From Lepidostoma basale (Eukaryota; Arthropoda; Insecta; Trichoptera; Lepidostomatidae), in NCBI GenBank assembly GCA_022606425.2, contig JAHDVF020000897.1, forward strand, positions 868,001 to 932,000: a stretch of 64,000 bases of DNA, in the 5' to 3' direction. Below the pieces are notes generated by a model. The model was not told the DNA's origin, ran no database searches, and saw only the letters and a list, made by a program, of their open reading frames with translations. Each line of letters opens with the position of its first letter. The first letter of the stretch is position 1. This document shows, in pieces, positions 32,360 through 43,199 of this stretch. The translations under genes were made by a program, and so were the position numbers.

Positions 32360-33055
32360 TGTTTTTCTACTTCACTAGTTTCAATCCAAGGGATTTGTTT
32401 GTAGCAAAATGTAATATTTTTACTGGTACTTGGGATGCCATTTGGGCCTTTTATGTGATAGTTTCTTCATTATAATTATTATGTACTCATTGGAAATCAA
32501 ACACATTTTCAAGTCATTCATCAAAGATTTTTTTTCAAATCGAATAAAATTATTCAAATCTCATTTTCCCGTGTTTCCAATCAGAGCAAAAAATATCAAA
32601 TATCTCCACGGACTGCAGCGCTGTCCCATATATTTTTCTTACAACAAGAAATTATCATTCTCTGATGCATGGAAGAACCTTTTTGTACCACCGTTCGGAG
32701 TAACTGTCTTGCGGGCAAAAAGGACAAATCGAGTAGAGATACCCCACTTCTCTTGGGTAGGTACTCGAGGCCCGGCTCGTTGCTCGCTTTTATCGGGTGT
32801 GAATAGCCAGATAATAAGAAAAAAAATATTGTAATGACGGATAAAGCGATGCGCCGGTTGACAGGTCCGTAGCAGAAAGATGTAATTATAAATTTAAATA
32901 TTTTATTGTTTGTTTGAATAATTTGGTTTAGTTTGATAAAAAAGAAACGATTATATTCGTTTATTAAAATAAATATTTGTTAAATGCTTGATAATTGACT
33001 TTGTCTCATTAAAAGTAAATTTATCTTATATTTTGTGTCAAATCATTGTCATTTT
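32360..33055. other. unassigned stretch with a dispersed repeat
   Basis: GGGATGCCATTTGGGCCTTT and the preceding GCA..AATGTAA.ATTTTTACTGGT text recur at 45070-45145, so 32385-32470 is a dispersed repeat of unknown class. A 134-codon frame begins at 32430 in this repeat and has no recognisable domain. Confidence 0.45.
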
Positions 33056-33059
33056 AATG

Positions 33060-33215
33060 TTCTCATGCTATTCGGAAAGAGATAGAAGTCGCAAGGAGCT
33101 AAATAAGGTGAATATGGAGGCTTATGCAGCATTTTGTTCGTGTTTTGGCCTGAAATGAACACATATTATAAAAGCAGTGAAGCGTAAACCGGTGCATTAT
33201 CGTGATGTAAAATCT
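33060..33215 (-). mobile_element. mariner transposase catalytic fragment
   Basis: The minus strand reads HHDNAPVYASLLL, a stop, then KPPYSPYLAPCDFYLFP, the second and third catalytic Asp regions of a mariner transposase. No terminal repeat remains. Confidence 0.8.
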
Positions 33216-33640
33216 AAGATTTGTTGTCCTCTCTCTGGTTTTGATCCTGGGATTGGTTTGCAGCAATTTCCTCTATTCTTCTCTTCCATTCTTCCCTGTC
33301 TTGTGCGGCTCTTTTGAAATCTGCATATGATGAGCAGCGCACGTCCACCAACAGGTCATCCAGGTACTCTCGGCGTGGGCGTCCCCTAGAGTTTGTCCCC
33401 TCGGTCATACCCTCCATTATGGCATGCAAGAGGCTTTGTCGTATTACATGGCCGATCCATCTTGCACGCCTTTCGGACAAGGTCCTGAGCAGGTGCCTTC
33501 CTCCTTCGATTCTTTGCAGAACCTCCTCATTTGTAATGTGCTCTCTCCAGGAAATTCCTAATAGTCTTCTATAGGACCACATCTCAAAAGCCTCTAGTCT
33601 CCGGTCTATTACTGCTTTATCCGCAGATAGATTTGCGCAC
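33214..33640 (-). mobile_element. LINE family J C-terminal fragment
   Basis: The minus frame encodes MWSYRRLLGISWREHITNEE, EGGRHLLRTLSERRARWIGH and GRPRREYLDDLLVDV, ending AANQSQDQN. It is very close to 30281-31018, with an uninterrupted 122-codon frame. Confidence 0.9.
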
Positions 33641-33984
33641 TTATTAACAACACGCGTAGCTTGAAATTAAAATACAACCATAACCTCTTATTTAAGCTAT
33701 AAAATGTCTTAAAAACATGTTACTAAAACTATGTAAATACATTTCCAGCAGCCGAATCGTCAAGGGTTACTTTTATCCTTCACCACCAGTCTAGTAAAGG
33801 GATATTAATACCTTTCACGCAGACAATAGCTATGAAGAATATTATCATGGAATTGCGGTAAAATTCAAGATAATTCTGGTAAGTCTTTTGACTTATTATA
33901 TTAATGGATTTTTCATACATTCGTCTCGTATCTCATTTCTACTGCATTTACATCACTAATATGTATGAAAAATGGTAGTTTTCA

Positions 33985-35000
33985 AGGAGTTTTATTATAA
34001 TATTTATGTATGACATGTTTCGCCCTTCTAAGGCATTATTAAATGTGACGAAACTTCAACGCGTTACAGTTTATATTCACTAGTAAATGGAGCAGAATAT
34101 GGCGATTAACGAAAATTGATGTGACTTTATACATTTGGGAAAGTCAAAGGTGTTAGTTTTTGAAAGGGAAGAGCAAATGACAGTTTGTAATATAAGTGTA
34201 AATGAAGAGAATTTGGAACAGGTGAGGGAATTTGTGTGTTTAGGCTGCATGTTCACAGCGGATGGCCGAACGTACAGTGATGTTGAAAGAAGGGTTGATG
34301 CGGGTAACAAAGTGAATGGAGCTTTAAAAATAGTCATTGGAAACAAGAATTTATCAATGAAAGCGAAAATGGCCGTTCACAATGGAGTTCTGGTCCCAAC
34401 TCTTATGTATGGAAGCGAAGCATGGAACTTGCAGAAGAAAGATGAGAGCAGAATAAATGCGGTAGAGATGAGGTCTCTAAGACGTATGTGTGTTAGAACG
34501 ATGTACGTCAGAATTTCAAATGCTGATATAAGAAAGGAATGTAGAGCGTAAGAAGGTATTATGAACAAAATTATGAAAGGTTCGCTGCGTTGGATCGGAG
34601 CACATGGATGAAGAAATAATGGTTAAAAAAAGTATACGTTAACGATGTAAATGGAGTAAGGAGTCGAGGTAGACCGAGGAAAACATGGCATGACCAAATT
34701 AATCAAATATTAAAGGTTGGTCATGTCAGAAGCCGGAAGAATTGACGTGCGTGTATGACTCGCTGTATGAATGTGGAGGAAGCTAGAGAGGTATGTCAGG
34801 ATAGAGTAGGGTGGCGGTCCATTCTCTCTGCCTACCCCTGCGGGGAAACGGCGTGATGGTTTGTTGTTGTTGTTATACATTTTAAACAAAAAAATATTTG
34901 GGTAGTTCCAGAAATATTGGAAAGTATTTCTTGGAACTTGTGAAGAAATTTTATGACAATATTACATAGTTATGGGTTACTAAATGATATTATATAAAGC
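33985..35000 (-). mobile_element. Penelope-like terminal sequence split by a LINE
   Basis: The left part (33985-34125) matches 55410-55525, including ACATGTTTCGCCCTTCTAA and CAGTTTATATTCACTAGTAA. The right part (34878-35000) continues with AAATATTTGGGTAG and TAAATGATATTATATAAA, as at 55535-55615. Both are on the minus strand relative to the RT fragment. A family A1 LINE sits between. Confidence 0.75.
34095..34878 (+). mobile_element. LINE family A1, long copy
   Basis: The frame 34135-34551 encodes VFEREEQMTVCNISVNEENL, CLGCMFTADGRTYSDVERRV and VHNGVLVPTLMYGSEAWN. After a stop (RA*EG) and frameshifts it ends GGCGTGATGGTTTGTTGTTG. It is inserted in the Penelope-like sequence at about 34120/34878. 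Confidence 0.9.
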
Positions 35001-35875
35001 ATTTAAGTCAAATTTCTATGTCGCGTTCTCTGTTTTTAGAGGGGCGAGAATAAAATTGTTTTATACTTTCTGTCATATATTTTCTGACATGTCCAAGTTC
35101 ATATAATATATATATGTAAATAACAGGCTTATAACCACATCGCACAGATTATTAGGAATAATTTTAATAGCTTGCGGTTGTCCGATTTCAAGTCTTTCGC
35201 ACGTAGCCACCATTATTATAGCATATAAAAAAATGACTTTGGTCTCTTGCGGAAATCTGTTTTTCTTTCGTGTTCTTTTTTTAAATAAACCAGCCACCAC
35301 CCGCTGTGATCCTCGAAGAAGACAATGTACTAACCTCAATACAACTTGACAGGTTTAATGTTTTTCATAGTAGGTAGTATTTAAAACGTAAACGGGACTT
35401 AAAGAACAAACTGTGATATTTTCAGCGAAATCGGTTAAGTAATTATTAGTGATTTTTTAAATGTAAATCGCCCATCTTTTGGAATTTGTAAATAAATATA
35501 ATTAAAATGTACAATGTTTCTGTCTGGTATTTCCGAATGTGGACAGACAGTTTTAGTTTTTGTATTGATAACGAATTCCTGTTATGTTATCTTATTAAGA
35601 AAACAATAAAAGTTTGATTACGACCAACCGTTATTTTTTTATTAATTTTTAAAACGCCTAACCTCGATAAATTAAAAAAAACTTAAATTCATTTTATCTC
35701 AAAAATGAATCATTTTTGCATAGTGACTTATTTGACATAATTCATGGTAAATAACCTCCCCTACAACCTTCTAGAAGGAATAGATTCAATAACCAATAAC
35801 CCTGTATGTACTAAAATACACGAATCTTTTTTAATCATAATTTGAGATCAGCTAATAAAACTTATCCCTTCTTCT
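35000..35875. other. unassigned AT-rich stretch
   Basis: A minus frame at 35073-35339 (88 aa) shows no known family. AT-rich text follows. I see no terminal repeats. Confidence 0.35.
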
Positions 35876-35879
35876 TATT

Positions 35880-36240
35880 TAGTCGTATTCCTAATATCTG
35901 AAAGTCGTGTTCATCACGTCAGCTATCTAACTCGGTTCGCCATGCGCTCCTGTCACCAGTCTGAAAGGTTACGCAACCCTGTTTGACACCTTTATTGATA
36001 TCAAACCAGGCTGTAAGATCTCCATTTACTCTGACACTAGCAGTGCTTTCTGTGTATAGCATTATTTGGCATTTAAGCTTCATATAATATATCTTTTCAA
36101 TATGATAAACAGCTACGAACTCAACGTAAATATTTAGATGTGATTTGACGCCTTGCCAATACTCGGATAATAATCTAATCCTTGGAGAAATGCGTGGGGT
36201 TAAATTGTACAGCCAAACTAGAAATATTTCTGCCATAAAT
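35880..36240 (-). mobile_element. RTE-like reverse transcriptase fragment with internal deletion
   Basis: The minus frame encodes ESTASVRVNGDLTAWFDINK and GVKQGCV, the fingers/palm block of an RTE-like reverse transcriptase. It is joined directly to TGDRSAWRTELDS, which normally lies at the extreme C-terminus. A TTCTTCTTATTTAG tail is at 35880. The palm and thumb are missing. Confidence 0.8.
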
Positions 36241-36264
36241 TAAGGATTCGAGAGGTGACAAATA

Positions 36265-36365
36265 TTTATATTATTCTCCTTGTCTAGCCTGCATTCCTCC
36301 ACTGCTGGATAAATGCATCTTCCAACTTCTTCCACTTGTCTAAGTCTTGACTCATCCAGGTATAC
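36265..36365 (-). mobile_element. RTE-like LINE 3' scrap
   Basis: CCTCCACTGCTGGATAAATG and CTTCCACTTGTCTAAGTCTT resemble the 3' end of family I-type copies (compare 2310-2370). Coding capacity is lost. Confidence 0.55.
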
Positions 36366-36379
36366 AGGTAGAGTTCATT

Positions 36380-36950
36380 CACAATTTGAAGATCTCGTAT
36401 CGATGTATGAGTGCGGTGATAGTTTTTGCAATTTGATTGGTTGCCGAGTCAAATGAGCCGCGCGGCGTCAGTATGTTCCGAGACATGGAGGGAACCGCAC
36501 GTATTTGGCATTCTTTGACATCTCATATACTCGGTGATTCGAAAAATTAGAGAGTATTTTAGAAATATTATTTTTATTATTGATTAATCCCATATAGACT
36601 GAGTCAGCTCTGTACAGTTTAAATACATAATCCAGAAAGAAATTTTATAATATACTAGAGATAAACACCTGCAAGGATGTAATATTGTATTAATAAAAAC
36701 CAAAAAGGAAAAAAAGTATCATTTTTATTACTAGTCTCACTTTTAGTCGCTTTTCCAAGAAAAAAATAATAAGCAAATTATAATTTTAATGAACTTAATT
36801 TTGATAGTTATTCCAATTAAGTCGATAGCATTTTTGTTAAAAAAAATAACATGTTTATTTATTTCAATGTTTGAATATACGATTGTATTTTTTTTTGGTT
36901 TTCCGATCATAAAAAAATATAATACAATTTTTTTGTAAACGCACTGTCAT
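36380..36950. other. unassigned AT-rich stretch
   Basis: Only a short GC-richer segment near 36420-36490 stands out; nothing is recognised. Confidence 0.35.
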
Positions 36951-36954
36951 TCAT

Positions 36955-37145
36955 ACTATTGCAAACGATCTCCCTGTCGTGAACGGACTCTACCATCAGC
37001 TATGTGGATAATGTCGTCGGTAAATTTCTTTTGTGGCCTTCCGACACTATTTGTATTTGCCTCCACTTCAATATTCGTGGCGCCCATCTGATATCCCTCT
37101 ACCCGGCCACATGTCATGCCCAACACCAATTTAGTTTTGCACAAT
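36955..37145 (-). mobile_element. RTE-like LINE C-terminal scrap
   Basis: The minus frame encodes VEANTNSVGRPQKKFTDDII, a diverged GRP..RW.DDI motif. No tail is visible. Confidence 0.55.
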
Positions 37146-37269
37146 GCTCATGACATCAGCAACTTTGATTCTCCGTCTAATGTCTTGGTTTCTTATTCAA
37201 CCTCGAAGACTTTCACTAATCATCTGCCGTTGCATGAACCGCTGTGTGCATTTTAATTTTTGATCAATC

Positions 37270-37715
37270 TTTACAACAACAACAAACCATCACGCCGCTA
37301 TCCCGCAGGGGTAGGCAGAGAGAATGGACCGCCGCACTACTCTATCCTGGCACACCTCTCTAGATTCCTCCACATTCATACAGCGAGTAATACCTGCACG
37401 TCGATTCTTTCGACTTCTTTAATGACCAACCTTTAAAATTTGATTAATTTGATCATGCCATGTTTTTCTCGGTCTGCCTCTACTCCGTACTCCATTTACA
37501 TCATTAACGTATACTTTCTTAACCATTATTTCTCCATTCATGCCCTCCATATGTCCGAACCAACGCAGCGATCCTTTCATAATTTTGTTCATAATAACTT
37601 CTTCCGCTCTACATTCCTTTCTTATATCAGCATTTGAGATTCTTTCGTATATAAATGCGGTAGAGATGAGGTCCCTAAGACGTTTGTGTGGTAGAACGAT
37701 ATACGACAGAATCAA
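37270..37715 (-). mobile_element. LINE family A1 insertion with 5' inversion
   Basis: The minus strand from 37270 (tail complement CAACAACAACAAACCATCAC) reads to the complement of GAATCTCAAATGCTGATATAAG near 37648. The next upstream element sequence, ATAAATGCGGTAGAGATGAG to ACGATATACGACAGAATC, then follows on the + strand (37652-37712). The two parts meet with no gap in element order, the signature of twin priming. Confidence 0.85.
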
Positions 37716-37784
37716 TCTTTACTCTAGGGTTATTGTATTTTTCTATCTTTTGGTAAAACCAGGACACCGAAAGAAAGGTAGGTA

Positions 37785-37990
37785 CTTAATAATAATAATA
37801 AATTTGGACAACTTATATAGCGCTATTTTCGCGAAAATTGCCAAATTCTGCATTTTTGAAGCTAAGGGTTCACACACAAGACATTTTAATCATTTCAACT
37901 CTGCAAACGTCAGATCAAAGAGCAAAGAATATGTTTTCTCTTCGAATATCTTTTATCTATGGTCAGATGCATTATGAGATTTTATGGGCA
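37785..37990 (-). mobile_element. possible L2-like LINE 3' end
   Basis: A (TAA)n run followed by TTATATAGCGCTATTTTCGCG resembles the tail and 3'UTR of the L2-like copy at 12460 (GATTTATATAACGCCATTTT). No coding match is clear. Confidence 0.4.
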
Positions 37991-37994
37991 ATCG

Positions 37995-38620
37995 CAATGA
38001 AAATACTGTCTTCATCTGCTACTAGATTATACCGCCAGGATTCTTATTTGTGCGCTTTTTAATATTTTTTTAAAATACTGCATCCAGTTTTTTTTTTCTA
38101 AACCGGGACATTTTGGCGTCCCGAAGCTGGTTTCGGGGACACCGGTACACGCTACCTGAAAACGGGACGTCGTCCGGTCATATTATTGAGAGTAAGAGTG
38201 TTCTAACTAACAAAATTTCACATTTGGCTTTTTTTCGTGAAAGGAGTTCTTACTAACCTTATCTATACGTACAATTTAAAAAAAAAACATGTAATAGTAT
38301 CGTCATTTTGATGTTACGAAAAGAAACAAGTTCCATCTGATCATTCAAAACACACGATTCGCTGAAGAAGGATTCATTTGTACTTAGATCTTTATTATTC
38401 CAACTGTCGCCAGAGAAAATTTACACGCTTTTCGGTATAAGAATTTCATCTGCTTCAGATGGAACCCTTTTATTCCAAGATACACATCCGAAACCAACAA
38501 AACTTTGACTTCATTTTTCTCGGCTTTTTACTTTTGACAGTTGGAACCTTCTTACTTTTAGAGTCCTGATTAATTTCCTATAACTTATAATTATATATCT
38601 ACTACTTAAGTTGATAATTA
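37995..38620. other. unassigned stretch with short inverted words
   Basis: AAACCGGGACATTTTGGCGTCCCG occurs near 38100, with CGGGACGTCGTCCGGTC at 38163. GTTCCATCTGA (38330) and TCAGATGGAAC (38456) are inverted, as are TCCAACTGTC and ACAGTTGGA. These may be decayed transposon ends. Confidence 0.35.
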
Positions 38621-38624
38621 AACT

Positions 38625-38765
38625 AACTAACTAACTAACCATCACGCCGTCTCCCCGAAAGGGTAGGCAGAATGAATGGACTGTCACACTTTTACTGATG
38701 CGGCACTCTGTCCTTCTCTTTTCGCCCCGCGGGAGACGCGGTGTGATGGGTTGCGAACCTCATCG
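38625..38765 (-). mobile_element. chimeric SINE-like element with A-family tail
   Basis: On the minus strand it begins GAGGTTCGCAACCCATCACA, continues CGCGTCTCCCGCGGGGCGAA and GTGCCGCATC. It then switches to the last about 60 bases of LINE A2 (GTGACAGTCCATTCATTCTG to GTTAGTTAGTTAG). A second copy with the same switch point is at 61574-61735. Confidence 0.8.
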
Positions 38766-39415
38766 CCACCAATAGGCATCTCCCGCGCACATTTCGATCG
38801 TCCAACACCCACAAAATAAATCTAAAAACAAATAATATAAAATACAATGATATAAAATAAAATAACAAAATAATAATAATTTAACACAAAATCTTCTTTT
38901 TAAATGGTGCACATATTGTCTATTTAATTTATGTTCCACGAATCCACTGTTTTTTTAATTTAGCACATAATGTAATAACACATAATGTTTTTTTCGATGT
39001 TGCGCATGTTGACATGGACGATCCGGACTTTTGTGTTTATTTAATTCATGTTACACGTATCCACCGTTTTTTTAAATTAGCTGTAATTAGGCACTTAACC
39101 AGCAGAACTTAAAAATAATATTGAAGAAATTATTCAAATTGTCATTGGAACAAATGAAAAAATTATTTTTACACCTGTCAAAATTCTTTATAAAAACGAT
39201 AAAACTAATATAATTTTAACAGCAAAACAGTACAAACGTATTACGTGTCACAATTAACTATTATAAAGTGCGGCAACAGTTAAATTGACCAAAACAATTC
39301 ACTTATACATGAAATAACTCCAAATTTACAGGAGCACCGCACCACATGAACCAAACCAAATTTTCAAAATTAGAGCACTTGATAAAAATTGATAATTAAT
39401 ATGAATATTATTTTA
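38765..39415. other. AT-rich spacer
   Basis: TTTTTTTAATTTAGCACATAA and TTTTTTTAAATTAGCTGTAAT with TTCCACG..CCACTG words repeat at about 38932 and 39050, suggesting a local duplication. Nothing else is seen. Confidence 0.4.
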
Positions 39416-39419
39416 TTAT

Positions 39420-39672
39420 TAGTATTATTTTGTTGAATCGCTCTTTACATCATGACAGTATGAGCCAAATCGATGTAAAGGGTATTATAGCTATCATAGT
39501 GATTCTCGTGACATGTGATAGGTAGCTTATCTATCGCCATTTTATTGTTACGTGAATTCTACACCAGACCGACGACAGTGTGACAACCACACTGCCCTCG
39601 TCGGGAATCGAACCCGGAACTTTCGGGGTGGCAGTCAATGCACTTACCACTCGGCCACGAAGGTCGTCATTT
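39420..39672 (-). mobile_element. tRNA-derived SINE
   Basis: On the minus strand an A box TGGCCGAGTGG (39647-39657) and a B box GGTTCGATTCC (39604-39614) lie in a tRNA-like head. A body follows with CACACTGTCGTCGGTCTGGT, GTAGAATTCACGT and AAAATGGCGATAGATAAGC. Other copies: 45240-45390, 60905-61090, and the pair 62940-62984 / 63611-63690. Confidence 0.88.
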
Positions 39673-39884
39673 AGGTACAAGCTTTTATAATGTGATGCAA
39701 ATGAAATCGTTGCCCGGTTAATTAAATCAAAATTTAAATGTAAGCTATGTGGTATGTCAGAAAATCGAGTCCTACTTACATTTAATATACTTACTTACCT
39801 ACTTACGAGTATACAGCCGATTTCGTCCTCTGCTGGACATTCTTCTTCTTCTTCTTCGTGTCGTTGTCAATATTATTATACATG

Positions 39885-40330
39885 TATCGTGAGATGAAGG
39901 ATGAGAGTAGAATAAATGCGGTAGAGATGAGGTCCCTAATACGTATGTGTGGTAGAACGATATACGACAGAATCTCAAATGCTGATATAAGAAAGGAATG
40001 TAGAGCGGAAGAAGGTATTATGAAAGGATCGCTGCGTTGGTTCGGACATATGGAACGCATGGATGGAGAAAGAATGGTTAAGAAAGTATACGTTAATGAT
40101 GTAAATGGGGTACGAAGTCGAGGCAGACCGAGGAAAACATGGCATGACCAAATTAATCAAATTTTAAAGGTTGGTCATGTTAGAAGTCGGAGGAATCGAC
40201 GTGCGTGTATGACTCGTTGTATGAATGTGGAGGAAGCTAGAGAGGTTTGCCAGGATAGAGTAGTGTGGCGGTCCATTCTCTCTGCCTACCCCTGCGGGGA
40301 AACGGCGTGATGGTTTGTTGTTGTTGTTGT
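39885..40330 (+). mobile_element. LINE family A1, intact C-terminal frame
   Basis: The frame 39858-40310 encodes INAVEMRSLIRMCGRTIYDR, SLRWFGHMERMDGERMVKKV, RGRPRKTWHDQINQIL and CMTRCMNVEEAREVCQDRVV, ending SAYPCGETA, then a (GTT)n tail. It is a good reference copy for the family, with a small internal deletion at EEGIMKGS. Confidence 0.92.
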
Positions 40331-40334
40331 TGTA

Positions 40335-40540
40335 TCGTGTAGATGGCTCTAAAGAGGGCCTTATAGGGGCGCCGGGTGTTATAGTAACACCACAGGTGGA
40401 GGCATCTTCCTTGCCCCCATAAGCCTTCCCCATACCTCTCTACACACTCTTATCTTGCACCTTCTGCATCCAGATATCGTCAATTTTCCTTATATCATCA
40501 GACCATCGTGTGGGGGGGTCTTCTTCTATTCTCTTAATAT
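40335..40540 (-). mobile_element. LINE family I C-terminal fragment
   Basis: The minus strand encodes DPPTRWSDDIRKIDDIW and VQDKSV, a stop, then RGMGKAYGGKEDA, followed by a TAACACCCGGCGCC 3'UTR. It abuts the A1 tail. Confidence 0.75.
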
Positions 40541-40554
40541 ACTAGTGAATAATA

Positions 40555-41215
40555 ACTAACTAACTAACCATCACGCCGTTTCCCCGGAGGGGTAGGCAGA
40601 GAGGATGGATCGCCACATTGTTCCATCCTGGCATAATTCTCGCGCCTCTTCTACATTCACACATCGTGACATGCACGCTCGTCGATTGTTCCTACTTCGA
40701 ACATGGTCACCTTTCAGTAATTGATTAATTTGGTCATACCATGTCTTCCTTGGCCTTCCTCGACTTCTTTTCCCATTCACACTACTTGTATATATCATTT
40801 TTAACCATTCTTCCCTCATCCATTCGTTCCATATGTCCAAACCATCTTAGTGACCCTTTCTTAATTTTATTTTTCACCCATTCATCCGCTTTACATTCCG
40901 TTCTTAATTCATCATTAGAAATTCTATCATACATTGTTTTCCCGCACATTTCTACGGCATTTATCCTACTTTTATCCTTCTTCTGTCAACTCCAAGCTTC
41001 ACTTCCATACATAAGGGTCGGCACTAGAACTCCATTGTGCACTGCTATCTTTGCTTCAGTCGATATATTTCTATTTGCGGTAATGACTTTGAGTGCACCA
41101 TTTATTTTGGTTCCAGCTCCAACTCTTCTTCCGATATCTTTCTCTATTCTTCAATCTCTTGTAAACATGCTTCCCAGATAAACAAATTCGGTAACTTGCT
41201 CTAATTTCATACACT
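40555..41215 (-). mobile_element. LINE family A3 copy
   Basis: Starting from the (TAAC)n complement, the minus frame 40571-40840 encodes WLKMIYTSSVNGKRSRGRPR, KTWYDQINQLLKGDHVRSRN and SAYPSGETA. The upstream part is in another frame (NGVLVPTLMYGSEAWS region near 41020). One small deletion lies at 40947. Confidence 0.9.
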
Positions 41216-41219
41216 TGTC

Positions 41220-41335
41220 CATGTATTGATTAATATAGCGCCATTAACATTTGTAACTCACCTCAAGGGTGCTTAGTGAAGTATTTCAAGATTGAAGAGT
41301 ATGGCGCTTCATCCTTTCTACCTCAGCTTTTGAGT
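41220..41335 (-). mobile_element. L2-like LINE 3'UTR scrap
   Basis: TGATTAATATAGCGCCATTA and CTCACCTCAAGGGTGCTTAG match the L2-like 3'UTR. Confidence 0.65.
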
Positions 41336-41344
41336 TTTGTTTTA

Positions 41345-41510
41345 ATGGTTTGGACACATGGAAAGAATGAATGAAGAAATAATGCTAAAAAAAAATCGCG
41401 TGCATGACATGATGTATGAATGTTGAGGAATCGAGAGAAATACAATTTTTTGCAAACAATACCACTCCGGGGAAATGGCGTGATGGTTAGTTAGTTAGTT
41501 AAGTTCAGTT
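41345..41510 (+). mobile_element. LINE family A2 scrap
   Basis: ATGGTTTGGACACATGGAAA, then a deletion, then TGCATGACATGATGTATGAA and GGCGTGATGGTTAGTTAGTT. Confidence 0.85.
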
Positions 41511-41694
41511 TTACCTACTGAAATATTATATTGCACATCATTCATGCTGAAAAAAAAGTATTTTGTAATTCGTTATTAAATGTGAAATGAAATATTATTT
41601 CTAAAAAATGTAGAAGAGTTTCAAAATCAATATGATTAAATTAAGTACCTACCCCAATTAGATTTTTTTTTAATTTCGAAAACTGCTGTCATTA

Positions 41695-42595
41695 AGTAGG
41701 TCGAGATGAGGTCCCTAAGACGTATGTGTGGTAGAACGATATACCTACGACAGAATCTCAAATGCTGATATAAGAAATGAATGTAGAGCGGAAGAAGGTA
41801 TTATGAACAAATTGTGAAAGGATCGCTGCGATGTTTCGGACATATGGAACGCATGGATGGAGATAGCACGGTTAAGAAAGTATACGTTAATGATGTAAAT
41901 GGAGTAGGGAGTCGAGGCAGACTGAGGAAAACATGGCATGACCAAATTAATCAAATTTTAAAGGTTGGTCATGTTAGAAGTCGGAGGAATCGACCTGCGT
42001 GTATGACTCGTTGTATAAATGTGGAGGGAGCTAGAGAGGTTTGTCAGGATAGAGTTAATCAAATGAAATCAATCAAATCAAATCAATTTATTTTCTCAAA
42101 AGATATTACAAACAACAATTTTAGTTTAAGACATCTATTGAGAACAGGTAAAACATAAAAATATATAATACCTGGAACGCATGAGAGATGGTTCGACATT
42201 AGGAATACAAGATACTCTCCAAAGTCAAGAGTATTTGTCTTCTGAACGTACTTTCACGAATACGAGAGACGTCGATCTCCGAAGCGATCATGTTCAGCAG
42301 TTTGATTGCTCTCCCCACCGACATCACCAGAGGCAGGTTGGTCCTGCATGCCGGGAGATAAAACAGTCTGTGCTGACGCTGTCGAAGATCTGGAACATAA
42401 AGATGGATAGCCTCCAAAATGACGGAGTTCTCAAAGAATCCCCTGATAAGTCTGAAGAAATGGGTAAGTGTGCACCCATCTCTTCTTAACTGCAAACGAT
42501 TGGTCCCCAGCATGCCCAAGAGGAAGTAGTGTGGCGGTCCATTCTCTCTGCCTACCCCTTCGGGAAACGGCGTGATGTTTTGTTTGTTTGCTGTC
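41695..42595 (+). mobile_element. LINE family A1 split by family E
   Basis: The left piece (41695-42055) carries MRSLRRMCGRTIY-type text and encodes RLRKTWHDQINQILKVGHVR, ending GTCAGGATAGAGT. The right piece (42526-42590) continues GTAGTGTGGCGGTCCATTCT and ends GGCGTGATGTTTTGTTTG. Confidence 0.88.
42056..42525 (-). mobile_element. LINE family E inserted in A1
   Basis: CAATCAAATCAAATCAATTTATT is the tail complement. The minus frame 42199-42597 encodes LLGMLGTNRLQLRRDGCTL, THFFRLIRGFFENSVILEAI and MSVGRAIKLLNMIASEIDVS. The insertion interrupts the A1 coding end. Confidence 0.9.
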
Positions 42596-42599
42596 ATTA

Positions 42600-43195
42600 A
42601 AAATTATGTAATTGTTTCTATGTCCTCCAAATGCATCCAGCATTTCAATTCTTCAAATGTTACGCAACATTCTTTTTATGAATGTGGTGTCGTATAAGAA
42701 TCCTATTGGTTTGGTTTTTAGTTCGGTGTTGCCACGCCTCGCCCACACCGCCATGCCATCCACTCGCCCCCTGCAATGTCGTGTTGCAATAATATCCCAC
42801 GGGCCGGCCATTAATGAGTAGGCACTCCTAGAATGGGTACCTACCCACCCGGGCACTCGCCTATTCAAATCTCTGCCCGGCACCTACCACCTGGTATGTT
42901 CGTGAATGCGCGAGAATTTATTAAATTATAAATAGCGATGTACCTACCGGGGATAATGGGAGGACAACTGTGTAGCTTTTTCTATTTATTTGAAATTTAG
43001 AATATAATCTTTCGAACGATCATTTCGAATCGGATCTGATATTTTTTTTAAATATCAATATATTATATCTAACTGCAAGCCATTATAGAAGTCCCTAGTT
43101 TATTGTTCAAACAGTGCAAATAAGAATATAAGACACGGAAGTTGAAATTAGAAAACATGCTTTAATCATGATACTAACATATAAAGTACAAATAC
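42600..43195. other. unassigned stretch with a GC-rich core
   Basis: 42715-42900 is GC-rich. Its minus frame (GTHSRSAYSLMAGPWDII...VDGMAVWARRGNTELK) looks like part of a repeat rather than a host gene, but I cannot name it. The remainder is AT-rich. Confidence 0.35.
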
Positions 43196-43199
43196 TTTA

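Noticed and set aside
32430..32834. 134-codon + strand frame
   Set aside because: It begins within a dispersed repeat shared with 45070-45145 and shows no domain.
37000..37060. host gene exon from the 36956-37144 frame
   Set aside because: The GRPQKKFTDDI motif marks it as a diverged RTE-like LINE end.
39604..39657. possible tRNA gene
   Set aside because: The A and B boxes are present but no acceptor stem closes the cloverleaf, and the sequence runs on into a body shared with other loci, so it is a tRNA-derived SINE.
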